From Gymnopus androsaceus JB14 (taxonomy: Eukaryota; Basidiomycota; Agaricomycetes; Agaricales; Omphalotaceae): a stretch of DNA of 64,000 nucleotides. The stretch lies in contig ML769578.1 of NCBI GenBank assembly GCA_009733575.1, forward strand, positions 62,001 through 126,000, given 5' to 3'. This document shows, one piece after another, positions 1 through 12,732 of the stretch. Every line of letters starts with the position of its first letter. Position 1 is the stretch's first letter. Position numbers and translations under genes: made by a program. The notes beneath the pieces were generated by a model that did not search any database, was not told the DNA's origin, and saw nothing but the letters and a program-made list of their open reading frames with translations.

Positions 1-798
1 GATATTTGCGTAAACGATCTTGAGGGTAATTCTAGCATGGTCGAAGATGTGCGCCTGATTTTGCTGTCTCTATCAAGCAGCTAAATCGCCTCCGTAGGTC
101 GTCAATGAGATCAAGGCCTTGGGTCGGAATGCCGTCCCAGCTTATGCAGATGTATCCAAATTACCGCAAGTTGAAGCGAATGGTGGAAACTTCTGTTAAT
201 AGCCTTGGTCCATTAAATGTCTTTGTGGCAAACGCAGGCATTGCGCAGGTTAAATGGACTATGGATTCAACTGAAGCTGACCTTCAAAGGCTCTTTGAAG
301 TCAATTTCTATGGTGTTGTGTATTCGGACCAAGCTGCAGCCAGACAGTTCATTAAGCAAGGTTCTGGGGGAAAGATTATTAATGCCGCTAGGTGACTACT
401 TATCATCCGCCCATTATTTGATCCATTCACTGACATTCTCTAGTATCGTCTCCTTCCGGCCATTCCTCATGATTCCCATTTATTGCGCTACTAAAGCTGC
501 TGTCCGCAGCCTCACACAGTCTCTTGCTATGGAGCTCGCAAAAGAGAACATCACGGTGAATGCGTATGCTCCCGGTGTTGTCGACTCGTCTATGTGGGAA
601 ACGATAGACGAAGGAATGAGGGCGATTAATGGGTTACCGAAAGGAGAGAATTTCAAGAGCACGAAAAATTCCATTACTCTGGGGAGAACGAGTGTTCCGG
701 AGGATGTAGCGAAGATGGTATCATTCCTTGCAAGCCCCGATTCGGATTATGTTACGGGCCAGACAATGTTGGTCGATGGAGGAATGGCTTTTAGCTGA
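1..798 (+). CDS. Short-chain dehydrogenase/reductase (SDR), 5'-truncated by the window edge
   Basis: Classical NAD(P)-dependent oxidoreductase of the SDR superfamily; the nearest style is acetoin/diacetyl-reductase or 3-ketoacyl-ACP-reductase-like enzymes, but the substrate cannot be told. Exons read as 1-48, 98-391 and 444-798, with introns 49-97 (gtgcgc...tag) and 392-443 (gtgact...tag). Visible motifs are the NAG segment (VANAGI), the catalytic YxxxK (YCATK) near 481-495, the N-terminal NDLE acidic motif typical of cofactor specificity, and the C-terminal VTGQTMLVDGG. The Rossmann glycine motif and the start codon lie left of the window. Reading QVEA into MVETS needs one extra base (an added A at about 179) to be skipped, so the frame is broken there. 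Whether this is a consensus error or a real lesion cannot be decided here. The family call is secure; the gene model is moderately sure. Confidence 0.85.
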
Positions 799-1236
799 AG
801 ACATTCGTTATCTTCCTACTGGATACTCAGGATGCATGCAATGCGCTTCTTTATTAATGAAGCTGTAAATTCCTGTACTATAGTACTTACTTTCTGAATA
901 TTTAATTTCCAAAAAGGGTACAAACGGTAGTCGAGACGGTAGTAAGTAGTACGTGTGAATTTGCTTCAAGTTCCGCGCGCTCAACTCAGTCCGTCACCAC
1001 AAGGATCGCAACAAATGAGCTGTTTCTTCCTTTTACCCTCATCATCTCAACAGTATCTGATTTTTTGGCAGTGCGAAGCCGAAATCTGTGAGTCTCCGTT
1101 TCGTCATAACATATAAACGCGGCTGAAGGGCGCTCCCCAGGCGCTCGCATAAACGTTTCAAAAAAGTATCTCAAAGGAATACTTCAATGAAACTGCTGCT
1201 GCTTTGAATCAAACCTCATTCTCTGCAGTATAAATC
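799..1236. other. Intergenic: SDR 3' end to chitinase 5' flank
   Basis: No gene seen. A TATAAA string lies only about 9 nt before the chitinase ATG, too close to serve as a conventional TATA box. Confidence 0.5.
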
Positions 1237-2926
1237 ATGCTAGCTGCCTTAATTCTCTCAAACTTGCTGCTCCTGCATGCCGCTGCTACTACATCACCGC
1301 TACGCTCGGTTGCATGGTACGCTGGGTATCATTCCGCGGACTTTCCTTTGAGCCAGGTTAGCTGGTCAAAATATACACAGTTGACCTATGCTTTTGCGTG
1401 AGTTGTAATGCTCCCTTGATTCTTTCGTGATTTCTAAAAAATTTAAACAGAACTACGACTCCGGATGTTAATTCACTGTTTCTCGCCGATTCAGATGAAC
1501 AACTGTTGCCTCAGTTTGTCCAAATGGCCCATGCGAATGTGCGTATCGGATTTTTTCTCGAAAGCTTTGCTTTAATTGAATTACAGAATGTGACGGCTTC
1601 CCTTGCGATTGGAGGCTGGGGCGGTTCACAATATTTCTCAACGGCCGTTGGATCTAGTGCGAACCGTACTGCGTTTGTTAAAACAGTGACGGAGCTTGTA
1701 ACGCAATACGATTTGGATGGACTCGACTTTGAGTATGTTATAAGCCCATACCTATCTATGCATCCTGATTGGAATTCTTCTAGCTGGGAATACCCAAATT
1801 TTCAAGGCATTGGCTGTAACACCATCAACAGCAATGATACCGAAAACTTTCTTTCCTTCCTCCAGGAGCTCCGACAAGACTCCACTGGGTCAAAACTAGT
1901 CTTGTCAGCAGCGACGTCTGTCCTACCTTGGAACGGTACCAATGGCTTGCCTTCAACAGATGTTTCGGGATTTAGTTCTGTTTTGTCGTGGATCGAAATT
2001 ATGAATTATGATATCTGGGATGTTCTCTCTCCGCACGCTGGCCCAAATTCTCCTTTAAACGATACCTGTGCTCCAAGCGGCGACCAAACAGGTTCAGCGG
2101 TATCCTCCGTCAACGCTTGGGTGGCCGCGGGGATGCCAGCCAATCAAATCCTACTCGGTGTCGCAGCGTACGGACACTCGTATGTCGTTCCAGAGAGCAG
2201 TGTTCTACAGTCTAACTCTTCGACGAATATCACCAACGCGTTTCCTCCTTTCAACGCTGGTGCAGAACATCTTGGAGATAGCTGGGACTCGCCTGCAGGT
2301 TTTGATGTTTGCGGAAACTTTTCAGGGATTACGGGGGTGTACACGTATTGGGGTTTGGTCGATGGGGGATATATAGACATGGATGGGTCGCCACAGAATG
2401 GTTTTGGATATCTGTTCGATACTTGCAGTCAGACGGTGAGCTATTGCTGCATCTCTAGTGTCCCTTTCTCATCGCTTCTCGTTTTAGCCCTACGTGTACG
2501 ACAAATCCAATCAAACACTAGTCTCATACGACAATGTTCAGTCATTTGCTCTGAAAGTGAGTGTTTCGCTCGTCTTCCGTTTCCGTTTTGATTTTCTAAC
2601 CTGCTCCGTAGGGTGACTTTATCAAAAACAATGGCTTGGGAGGGTTCTCAATGTGGGAAGCCGGAGGAGACCTGAATGATACCTTGCTCGATTCCATCCG
2701 TATGTATTCGACGATTTCATTGGTCAGAGATTTCGGTTAACGATGGATGTTTTTTTGTTCGTCTTCAGGATCAGCGATAGGTGGTTCGAGTACTACCTCG
2801 AGCAACGACCCAAGCACACCCTCGTCCACGTCCTCGTCCTCGTCGTCCAGAAATGCAGCGATGATGATGACGAGTCCGGGAATGATCTCAATAACGACAA
2901 TACTAGCTATTTGTGTGGACTGCTAG
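1237..2926 (+). CDS. GH18 chitinase, secreted, possibly GPI-anchored
   Basis: Glycoside hydrolase family 18 endochitinase that cleaves beta-1,4-GlcNAc links in chitin, acting outside the cell or on the wall. Exons 1237-1397, 1451-1538, 1587-1732, 1784-2435, 2488-2556, 2612-2699 and 2769-2926 join into 453 codons with no frame break. The N-terminus is a clear signal peptide (MLAALILSNLLLLHAAA). The SLAIGGWGG motif is the family's SxGG strand. The catalytic DGLDFDWEYP motif (DxxDxDxE) appears only after splicing intron 1733-1783, because the unspliced reading loses it. MNYD, AAYG and the distal W (SMWEAGG) complete the barrel. The C-terminus is a Ser/Thr-rich stretch followed by a short hydrophobic tail, which suggests a GPI anchor but is weak. 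Start chosen because it opens the signal peptide and leads directly into WYAGYHS. This is one of the few long intact genes in the window. Confidence 0.93.
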
Positions 2927-3343
2927 AGCTCTCATTGCATAATGGATTGGATGGACATGCTTCCGCGAAGGATATTTGACGTTGTATCCTGAAACTGTAT
3001 CTGTACTATAATTTATATTAGTATACGAAAATCTACGAACCTCTACGAATACATTAACTGCAATCCTGTGTGCCCGAAATTTCTCCCTCAACCGAGTCAA
3101 CCTTCAATCCAACCTCCTCTATCTAAGTATCTTCACCTCAGCGGGACCGAAGAGAGGGAGACGCGGGTCGGAACCACGGATACATATTCAACTGCTAGAT
3201 AAGGGATTCAATGTCATGATGGATACTTATTAAGCTAGTACCTGTGGTCCGAGTCAAAGTCCTGATGTACGACGTACGCGTAACCACCATGGCTTCAGCA
3301 GGCTGCAGGTTTACAGGCTTTCTTCGAATTCTACTCTCCTCAG
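2927..3343. other. Intergenic between chitinase and ABC transporter 1
   Basis: No gene or RNA recognised. An alternative ATG at about 3291 opens a second N-terminal reading that runs into a stop after the first intron, so it was not used. Confidence 0.45.
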
Positions 3344-6300
3344 ATGAGTGCCAGAGCCCCCGATTCACTGTAAGTACGTGGTTAGGAAAGTAGCAAGTGA
3401 TGCTGATAGATTTTTCGCAGGGGTTCCTTCTTGATTCCGTCTTGCGTCGCGGTTGCTTCTGCTGCTCTGCTGCTTCTGCACACCTCTGTTTCTCGACTGA
3501 CGCGCTCTCAAGATGATTTGAGCGCGTCAACGGGTCATATTTCTACCCTTGGAGGTCCTGTCATCTTTGGATATTATCTTGTTCGACTGGCGGCGTGTTT
3601 CTCACTCACAGGGATTGCTATTGCGCAATTAGTGACAAGGAAAGAATCGGTTCACATTGCATTGCTCTGCATCTTTGTATGTTATTCCATTTATGTATTT
3701 CTTCTATGCAACTGAATCTTGGTACGACTACTACAGCTCTATTCGGCGATACTGGCACTCGTATCCGTTCTTGCTAATTGGAGATGGAGCCGAAATTCCA
3801 TCCGACATTTGAACTTTGTGCTTTGCGTTACGCTGGCAGTATATGTTTATCGTGACGTTTACCCTCTCGCAACGTTTGTCCTGACTCCTCAGGATGAGGA
3901 TGAGGGATCACTGCTTTGGGCGAAATTTTCGCTGCTGGACTCTCGCTGGAGTAGTTATTCCCCTTACTTCACCCTGTAAACACATACCTGTCGATCCAAA
4001 GGTTGGTTGGCTCCCAAAGATTGACTTTAGACCTCGTTAATTCATGTCTCGTAGCATCCAAAAGTCGCAACCCCAGAGCAGACATGCTCATGGCTCTCCT
4101 GGCTTATGTACACTTTCATGGACTCGGTCGTTTTCAAAGCCTATTATTCACCCAGTTTACCGTACGAGGAACTTACGCCGCTATCAGATTCCGACTACTG
4201 CCGATTACCTGAAGAAACGAAGCTTTCGTGTACGTCCACTATCCTCTTATTACTTGTGATACTGATGACATGAGTTTGCTATACTGCTGCAGTACCTAGA
4301 TCCCAGTATTGTTGTCAAGCGCCGGAATGTCTTCTTCTCTCTTGTTCGTATATTTTACCAGGAGTATATCGTTTTGTGTGTTATTGCCATTCTACTAGGC
4401 CATTTTAGATTTCGCTACCCCGATCGGTGTCAAAAATCTTCTATGGGTATGCATATTCTAATAAAGGGGACATGATTTGTTCTGAGTCTACTTTCACCAG
4501 GTACATTGAAAATAAAGGTGTCGGCGCATTCTTTAAACCTTGGATCTGGATAGTCTGGCTTTTTGTTGGTCCAATGCTGCGCACACTTGCATGGGAAAGC
4601 TACGTTTTCATCTTGGTAAGTGTAAGGCGAATTTTGGCGTTAGGTTGGGTAGATTATGATTTACTGGGTTTTTTTTTTGCAGACACGTCAATCTGTCCAC
4701 GCTGAAGCGATCCTCACAGAGTCTATTCTCGAACATTCCCTTAGGATGCGCTTGAAAGCAGAGACGTCTGACAAGGAGCTATCCGAACCTTCTCCTTCCG
4801 TTTCTCCATCCACGCCGCCTCCTCCGGATGTCACTGAAAGCGAGTCTGTGGGTGAAGATACTTCGCACTCTACGACTTCGTCAGATAATACAAGCTCTTC
4901 AAGCGAGTTCATCGAGTAGCACCACCCGTCAAGCTCCCTCTACACAAAAGGCCGCCGACAGTGCAAAAACATCAACTCCAATAGCCAAGCCGAAAGTTGA
5001 TACGAAGAATGTTCTAGGGAAAATAAACAATTTGGTTACCACGGATATACAAACTATTGCGGATGCCAGAGAAATTCTGCGATTGGTTATACAGGTGCCT
5101 CTTCAGGTTGCTCTTAGTATTGTTTTTTTGTACAACGTTCTAGGATGGAGGTGAGATTTCTTCATATTCATCTCTCTGGTTTATATTTTTCAACTTTTTT
5201 TTTCCAAGTGCCTTTGTTGGTCTTGCCATGATTGTCGTGCTTGCGCCTCTGCCCGGATATATAGCAAAATCAATGCAGAATTTACAAAATACCAAGATGA
5301 AAAGGACTGATGCTCGTATACAAATGGTCACTGAGAGTATGTTGCTTTGTGGAATTTCCTGTCGAACTGATATTAAACGCTTCTCGTTCCTAGCCATGAA
5401 TGTGTTGCGAATGATAAAGTTTTTCGGATGGGAGGCTATGATGAGCAATAAGATTAAGGATGCTCGGGAGGAAGAACTCATCTCCATCCGCAAGATCCGC
5501 CTCCTCGATTTAGCCCTTGAATTGGTGAAGTGAGTTTTGTGCTACATCGAATCTTAACAGTTCCGTTTACAACTTATCCAGTCGTGTTATCCCTTTGTTG
5601 ACTATGTTGGCAACGTATGCAACTTATGTCAGCTTTCCTTCTATTTATTTAGTTTTTTGAACTCGGACTAATGATGGCTTTTTCTTTCAGACGACTGGTG
5701 ATGAAGCAAAGAGCTTTCTGCGTCCACAGGTTTTCAGCAGCATGGTCGTTTTCGACAGATTTACTATGTAAGATACTTCCATTTCAACGCGTGCTCTATC
5801 TAATGTCGATTTAGGTTGATGGATTATAGTACATATTTTATCGGGCAGAGTGTAAATATTTCTTTCGCGGATATTTGCTGTCAGTCTCTGCTAACACTGT
5901 GTTTAGATGAAGGCGAAGGTGTCTCTCAATCGTATAACGGAGTTTCTGTATGAGGTATATCATCTTTATGAACCGTTCGACTGATCCATTTACCCTCACT
6001 TTCAGACTGAACTCCTTGACACCTTCACCGATCACAAAAACAATGATTTAATGTTGGTTACCCCAACTCAAGGAATCGGCTTTCGAAACGCTACCTTTAG
6101 CTTGGTCGAACGATGACTCTAAAGGCTCACTAACTCCTTCAAAGCGGCAATTTTTGTTGAAAATCGATGGGGAGCTCATCTTCAGGAGGTATACCATTAA
6201 TCTAATCATTGGGAGTACGGGCTCTGGTAAAACGTCCATGCTCATGGCTTTACTGTCGAGAATGCACTTTATACCCTCCGGCCCCGATTCATGGTACAAT

Positions 6301-9300
6301 TTACCCCGGACTTCATGGTGTCTCGTATGCCGCGCAAGAGTCCTGGGTTCAGAACGCGACTATCAAGGTACGTGCTGGTGATTATCCATGCCATCCGTCG
6401 CCTACAATGGATCTATAGGAAAACATCATTTTCGGATCGGAGTTTGATCAAGAACGCTACAGGAAGGTTATCCTACCAATGCGCTCTCGAGCGAGACCTC
6501 GAACTCTTCCAAGCCGGAGATGAGACTGAGGTCGGTGAGAAAGGCTTGACGCTTTCTGGGGGACAAAAAGCTCGGGTTACGTTAGCACGTGCGATCTACT
6601 CGAAAGCAAAGATAATCCTGCTGGACGATATACTTGCTGCGTTGGACGTTCATACGTCGAAGTGGATCGTCGAGAAATGTTTGAAGGGAGACCTCATCCA
6701 AGATAGGACCATTCTGATGGTAACCCACAATGTGGCATTGGCTGAATCTGTCGCCGGATTTGTGGTGTCGATTAAGGACGGCCAAGTCCTCAGCCAGGGA
6801 ACAGTCACAGAGGCGCTATCCAAGGACAAAGTTCTGGCATCTGAAGTTCAAACCGAAATTGCCATGATCGAAGCTGTGGAGGAGGAGATTGACAAAGACG
6901 AGGACAAGTCCAAGAAGGCTGCGGAGGGTCAAGGCAAACTCATTGTTGCAGAAGAAGTCCATGTCGGTAACGTGGGTTGGCCCGCTAGTAGGTTATTTAT
7001 TGTCGTGTGTTTTGAGGACTAAAAATTATCTCCCAGTACAACTACTCCTGAAGGGACTCGGCGGGCGCCATGTCGTGTTGTTTTTTGTGACCTTCGTTGG
7101 TTTTGTCGTCGTCTCAAGATTGGCAGAGATCTTCCAGCTATGGTTTCTTGGCTACTGGGCGAGTCAGTATGAGATTCATGATGACCCTTCACAAGTTAAC
7201 GTCGTTTAGTGAGTCCTATTCCATCCCACTTCATTGCTGTAAGTCCTGAAAACAGCACCTTCTAGTTATCTCGTGGGCTATTGTATGTTTACTGTGTTTC
7301 TTTCTATAACGACTACGCTCAAGCGGCAATCTTGTAGCTCTAATTCTGGTATTCTTCTTGGTGATGTCTTTATGCGGATACGTCGTCTTTCTCTTTGGTG
7401 CCTTGCGTTCTGCGCGTTCCATTCACAAACAACTCGTACAATCAGTACTAGGTACCACTTTAAGGTCTGTGATTCCACAAGGTTTCCTACCTCATCTCAC
7501 CGTAAAATTGTGTTCCCAGATGGTTGGACACCACCCCGACATCTCGAGTGATCACAAGATGCACGCGGGACATCGGTGAAGGTATCTCCCTCTTTACAGC
7601 CTCCAATTGCATTGCTACTGAAAGTACGAACTAGTCGATGGACCCATGCCACGCGAGCTTGAATTTCTTGTCCAATTAACCGTCACAATGGCAGGACAAT
7701 TTTGCTCTGTCATTTACTTTACTCCTGCTTTCTTGCTTCCTGGTATCTTGATTAGCTTGGCCGGTGCTTTGTGTGGATGGATCTACATTAAAGCACAACT
7801 GCCTATCAAACGTATCCAGTCAAATGCGAAAGCTCCGGTTCTTGCGCAGTGAGTATCATCGCATCTCTGCGTTCAACCTTTCTTTACTGAGCTCACTTTC
7901 ACAGTTTTGGGAGTGTTTTGGCGGGATTGGGTATGCAATTTGATTGACTATCCTTTCGTCTTGCTACTGAACACCATCCCTCGATAGTGTCGGTGCGAGC
8001 ATATGGCTTTACAGCAGCGATTTCATTGGGGAATCTCTGACGCGAATCAACTACTTCACGCGTCCTTCCCGCGTGTTTTCGAATCTGAATCGTTGGATCG
8101 ACGTTCGGCTAGATCTTCTTGGCAACATGTTCTCAGCAGGTCTAGCCGCCTATCTTGTGTATGTAAGCCATGGCGAGGCTTCCACTGTAGGCTTCTCGCT
8201 CAATTTGGCGGGTAAGAAATCCTGCATCGTGCGCTCCTTCTCGTTCTAATCAGTCCACAGTGATGTTTTCGTCTTCTATACTCTACTATATAAGGATTTT
8301 CAACATGTTCATTGTTCGCAGTACGTGGCGACTATGACTGTGCGTGGAGCTCACTGACTAATTCTACTACAGCCAACAGGTTTGTTTTCATCTTGCGTGT
8401 GAATGACCCTTCCCTCATCTGCGCCTAGTTTGGAGCGTATCAATGCCTATATCGAGATTGAGCAAGAACCCAAGCCGACAAAGGAGGGTATTCCTCCTGC
8501 GTATTGGCCATCAAGTGGTGATCTCCGAGTCGAAAACTTGAATGCAAAATATTCTCCAGATGGTCCTCAGGTGTTACAGGATATCAGCTTCCACATCAAA
8601 TCTGGCGAACGTATTGGTGTTGGTACGTATCGATAATGGTCAATGCACAGATATAGCTTAATATTATCTAGTACAGTTGGACGAACGGGCTCAGGCAAGG
8701 TACGATTGTATCGCAAGCTCAACGAGCGTAAACTAAAATTTGTTTCAAGAGCTCCTTGATGTTATCCCTCCTTCGGTGCATCTATACAGGTGGCGAAGTG
8801 TACTTTGACGGTATTCAGACCTCATCTATCAATCTCGATGATTTGAGAAAGAAAATCACTATCATCCCTCAAATGGTATGTATTTTTCCTGTTTCCAATG
8901 TGATTTCTCTCATGTTGTACATAGCCAGAACTTCTGAGTGGTACTGTAAGACGGAACCTCGATCCTTTCGACCAGTATGAAGACGCCACACTCTACGATG
9001 CCCTGCGCTCCGCCGGGCTTTACTCCATACAAAGCGAAGACTGAAGACGCTCGTGTTGGTTTAGACACCGCTGTGGCTAGCGGGGGGAAGCAATTTATCA
9101 GTAGGGCAGCGTCAAATTCTAGCCCTTGCTCGTGCGATGGTTCGCGAATCCAAACTGCTCATCTTGGATGAAGGTGTGGCAATCGATTCACATTCCGATT
9201 CCATATTTTCTGAAGCATTTTTTGTTTTTTTTGTAACAGCGACTTCGGCCATAGACTACAAAACTGATGCTGTTATCCAATCTTCGCTACGGCACCAGCT

Positions 9301-9628
9301 GAAGGGCGATGTTACCTTGATTACTGTAGCTCATCGTTTACAGACAATCATGGACGCTGATAGAATTGTGAGTGGTTCTTCTCAACGTGTGAAACGTGTA
9401 ATAAATCTCCGACAGATGGTCTTGGATGCTGGAAGAATTGTAAGCGCATTCTGTGTATTGTCCGCTCGATTGTCTCTCATAATGCTGTCATTTTAGGTTG
9501 AATCCGATTCTCCGAAGGAATTATTGAAAAACGAAGCAGGACATTTCAGAGCTTTGGTGGATGAATCTGCTGACAAGGAGCATTTGCGCAGGATGGCTGA
9601 AGGAGTTGACGCTCCTACCTACGCATGA
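3344..9628 (+). CDS. ABCC-subfamily (MRP/YCF1-like) ABC transporter 1, many introns, several frame breaks
   Basis: Full-size multidrug-resistance-associated exporter that uses ATP to move conjugates or drugs across plasma or vacuolar membrane. Order: TMD0-like hydrophobic N-terminus (from MSARAPDSL), TMD1, NBD1, TMD2, NBD2, as in ABCC proteins. NBD1 shows Walker [10 protein letters not shown] (about 6210), signature LSGGQKARV (about 6550) and Walker [13 protein letters not shown] (about 6610). NBD2 shows Walker A GRTGSGK interrupted by an intron (8685-8755), Walker B LLILDE (about 9160) and the H-loop VAHR (about 9330). Against the paralogue at 17315-23345, one-base shifts are seen near 3935, 4200, 4400, 4910, 9045 and 9090; the last two fall just before the NBD2 signature. 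A further exon-frame mismatch is likely elsewhere. These could be pseudogene lesions or sequence indels. Its 3' third is duplicated at 12733-13530. Confidence 0.85.
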
Positions 9629-9847
9629 GAACCTTTATGTTATCTGGAGTGCAAGTGGGGGAATAACAGACATAACATTTACAAGGCTCGCGCCTCATGT
9701 AGAGCATATAATTATTGCATACAGAAAAACCAATGAGACAGAGGGTCGGTAAATACTCACAACTGAGAATCATTCGGGTTCCAGTGCTCCACTGCTCAGT
9801 TATCTGTAAAATGATATCGATGGCTTTAGAATAACCCACAGATATCC
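9629..9847. other. Tail-to-tail spacer between ABC transporter 1 and the PPAY membrane protein
   Basis: Short convergent 3' region. It is carried along in the duplicated copy at 13531-13839. Confidence 0.5.
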
Positions 9848-10910
9848 TTAGAATTTTTGCATTTTACCTGGGTACCGATCCGACAAAGATGTCTCAGTCC
9901 GACTCTCATATGCTGGTGGCGCATCTCCCTGCTCCGGCCTACCCTCTTCTTTAATCCTTGTCTGTAACAAATCAAGTAAATCACTTGTCGGTATATGTCG
10001 TGAATTTGAGTCTGTTGTATTCGATGGGTTCTCGCTAATCGGGTCTGTGGACTGGGATCCTCCACTTGGTCCAGACCAGTTCATTACTTGCACTGGCGGC
10101 CATTTGTTTCCTTTCGGTGATAAGGTTTGGGAAACAACAGTAGGAGAGGACTGAAGATGCTCTGCTTCGACAAGGGAAAAGTTCTCTGATATGTCGATGT
10201 CCTGCTGGTGCCAAGCGCGCCGTTGTCGGCGCCGTTTTATGCAGAATATCATGAGGCCTAGGAGTAGTACTAGTATGACTATAAACTATGAGCGGTGTGT
10301 AACAATGAAAAAAAAAGGCATACCTCCACCAATCACTCCACCTGCGATAGGTCCGGCAAGACTCTTGTGTTTACTAGCAACTTCGGTTTCATCGTCGAAG
10401 CCACACTGCAGAGTGAGTAATTTAGATTTCCCCCAAACTTTGTAAATGCAAACCACTGACACAAACAGAAATGGTATTATTACCACAAACTTCTCCAGAG
10501 TAAGGCTCAGGGAGGCAGTTATAGCTAAGAGATGACAGTAAATGCTTACATTCAGGAGGATGTCGAGTCCAAAAGCAGCTCACCTCTTGTCGTCGGTAAT
10601 GTTTGTATATCTATTGAATGTGATCGGTGCAGCAGTACAGCCAAACTTCCCCACATCACTGTTACAAGGATTCTCGGAGGTAGTCTGGTTCAGACTATCA
10701 ACAACGTCGCAATTCTCATTATAGACGTTCCCTAGAAAACACCATTAGGACCTTCAACACCCTCATTTTCCAACAACAAGACTCACATCTATTAAGTGTA
10801 TCACTCAAAGAAATCACATTGCCGACACCATAGCTGAAGCTAGAACATATTGCCGCGACGCCAGTTGAAAAGGTAGCAGCAGAGATTAAGGAGGCAGTTG
10901 AAGCTCTCAT
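9848..10910 (-). CDS. Single-pass membrane protein with Cys-containing ectodomain and cytosolic PPAY motif, copy A
   Basis: I do not recognise a named family. After removing four introns the reading runs from MRASTASLISAATF to KMQKF with no stop. Parts in order: a signal-like hydrophobic N-terminus; an extracellular segment with about eight cysteines and several N-glycosylation sequons (NQT, NIT, NNT); a small-residue run (GPIAGGVIGG) leading into one transmembrane helix (VILVLLLGLMIFC); a basic stop-transfer patch (KRRRQRRAW); and a Ser/Thr/Pro-rich tail with PPAY, a WW-domain ligand type found in Nedd4/Rsp5-type recruitment. The last intron fits best with the distal AG (tttatag). It lies tail-to-tail with ABC transporter 1, and the pair is duplicated together. 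Role unknown; a type I surface protein or sensor whose turnover uses a WW-domain ubiquitin ligase is inference. Confidence 0.72.
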
Positions 10911-11689
10911 TCAGATGCGTTATTTATGGGTCGACCGTGGTGGGGTGAAAAGGGCGAGAGAAGGAGAAATGAAATAGATTCTTCTGATTAAATACGTATA
11001 TTCTGCCAAACATTTTGAATGGTCGAACTAGCTTACTCACTCAGTGATGCGCGGCTGCAACGAGGCTGTCCGGCTGGAGGCTACAAAGCATTGTAAAAAA
11101 GCCGACGCTGAGAAAAAAATCTGTATTCGAACGTCGAACGTCGAATACAGAGACGATATTCAACGCAGAGCGCTAATCACTGGTGGCAAGCGCTTGAGTC
11201 AGTTCGGTAACTGGAATCTGGCGGCTAGTTACCATAGATGATAATCAGATTTCAACGAAATCTTGCCTCTCCACTGCGCAATGCGTCCCCACCAACCTAA
11301 TTTTGACATAAGAAGACCATGTTGCACTCATTCTATGAGAGGAAGGAGTAGTTTGAATGAATGAACGAAGGGCACTTGTCCAAAATCTGATCACCATCTA
11401 TGGTAACAAGGCGTAAGATTCTGGCCAGATTCTGGTTGCCGAACTGACTCAAAAAAAAAAAGTTTTAGTAATCTTCCATCGTCGTTGAAGTTTGAACGTT
11501 CCATTTCATGACGACCAATTGGCTGCTTAGTACCCATGATAACCCCTCCAAAAAAATTAATATATTCCTGTCTGGAAAGATAATCACTGTCTGTTGTTTA
11601 AGCAGTGGATCCGGAGACAAGTCAACACTCGTTTTGGGTGCCTCTCCTCGATTAGATCTACTTACCTATGGTCAAGGTTGTTGAGTGCT
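10911..11689. other. Promoter side of copy A and end of the duplicated block; no gene
   Basis: Up to about 11115 the sequence matches 14790-15030 with substitutions, so it belongs to the duplicated block. From 11116 on I see no gene, only AT-rich and oligo-A runs. Confidence 0.5.
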
Positions 11690-12245
11690 CTGTATAATTG
11701 CCAGGGTACCATACACACCTCGATCACTTTCCCAGCTTTTCCGTAGTTCAATAACCCTTGTATTTGGATGATGATGCTGAGTTTCAGGAAATAGGGGTTG
11801 GAATGAAACATAGTGAAACGTTTCTGGATGCTTTCCGCATCATCAATCCTTCCACTGGTCTTGCCTCGTTCGAGGAGGCGCTCGAGCATAACCTCATTGG
11901 TGGCAGAGAGGAACAACACTTCTTGTTCAATCTTCTAGAGAAAAGATCCGGGGAGTGAACCAATGGCCGCGGTCGTTTTCTAATTGATAGAAAGACCAAA
12001 TGGAGAAGAGCAGCAGTCATCGCGTTTCGCGATGCTGTTCAGCGCGAGGAAGGGTCGCCAGTTGTGATACACCCATGAATCGTATTACCTGAGTGACAGA
12101 AACCAAAGCGTTCAGCGAGGCGAGAACATTGCTTTACCTGATACCGAAGATCGATTTAGGATAACGAACTCTAGAGACTTTGAAAAGGTACGTATATGCA
12201 AAAAGAACGGCCACTTTGGAATCGAAAGCAGTGGAGTGTGAGGTG
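11690..12245 (-). pseudogene. UMP/CMP (uridylate) kinase remnant
   Basis: Nucleoside-monophosphate kinase fold that would phosphorylate UMP/CMP. On the minus strand, separated pieces match the family in the right order: FDSKVAVLF (beta-1), a stretch ending KQCSRLAERFGFCH where GGPGAGKGTQC... is expected, RAEQHR, then EQEVLFLSATNEVMLERLL and RGKTSGRIDD with SIQKRF, and finally GKVIEV. The glycine-rich P-loop itself is missing, stops interrupt the joins and the last piece is out of frame, so no functional protein is possible. The segment matching RFLID reads on the opposite (plus) strand at about 11971-11988, hinting at a small internal inversion. It lies between the two duplicated blocks. The family call is good; exact limits are uncertain. 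Confidence 0.72.
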
Positions 12246-12629
12246 GGTGAGGGAGAGTAAGGGAGTCGAGAACACCGTTTTGATGATGGCAGAGTATGAG
12301 TGCATTGATGTCGGTGTAGACTGATAGCCTTATTGATAATGTTGTAGACCGGTAACCCAAACCCCATGCACTTCGATCCTGTTCTCAATCCCACTCTCCA
12401 ATCTGCAACTCCCGGCACCTACCAGCTTCCTTCTCTCATAGTACATGATTGCTTAGACGTTCGACAAGTAAGCCAAGTAAGCATACCAACCAAGCCAAGT
12501 ATCCAACCCAGCCAAGTCAAATTCGTGCTGAGCTCCTGAATAGCTCTGAGAAATAGAAAGGAAAGATTCCGAAATTCGATAACAGGATAGCCACTAAGTG
12601 TGTGTCGTGGTTGTGGTTCAAACGGAAAT
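12246..12629. other. Upstream flank of the kinase remnant; no gene
   Basis: Nothing coding recognised apart from scattered open frames without family features. Confidence 0.4.
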
Positions 12630-12703
12630 GACGCCACGCTGGCAAAGGATACCCCATTTGGGTTGGTCAAAGCGTCGAATTTCTGATGCTCTTACATTAC
12701 ATT
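12630..12703 (+). repeat. Left flanking direct repeat of the duplicated block
   Basis: About 75 bp closely matching 15037-15113 in the same orientation, sharing the core cggtcaaagcgtcgaattt (with one difference on the left) and ending in cttacattacatta. The two copies bracket the degenerate block 12733-15030. Confidence 0.75.
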
Positions 12704-12732
12704 ATTACTATAGTACCGTGCAATACCAATAG

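Noticed and set aside
1228..1233. TATAAA before the chitinase
   Set aside because: Only about 9 nt from the ATG, too close for a TATA box with a transcribed leader.
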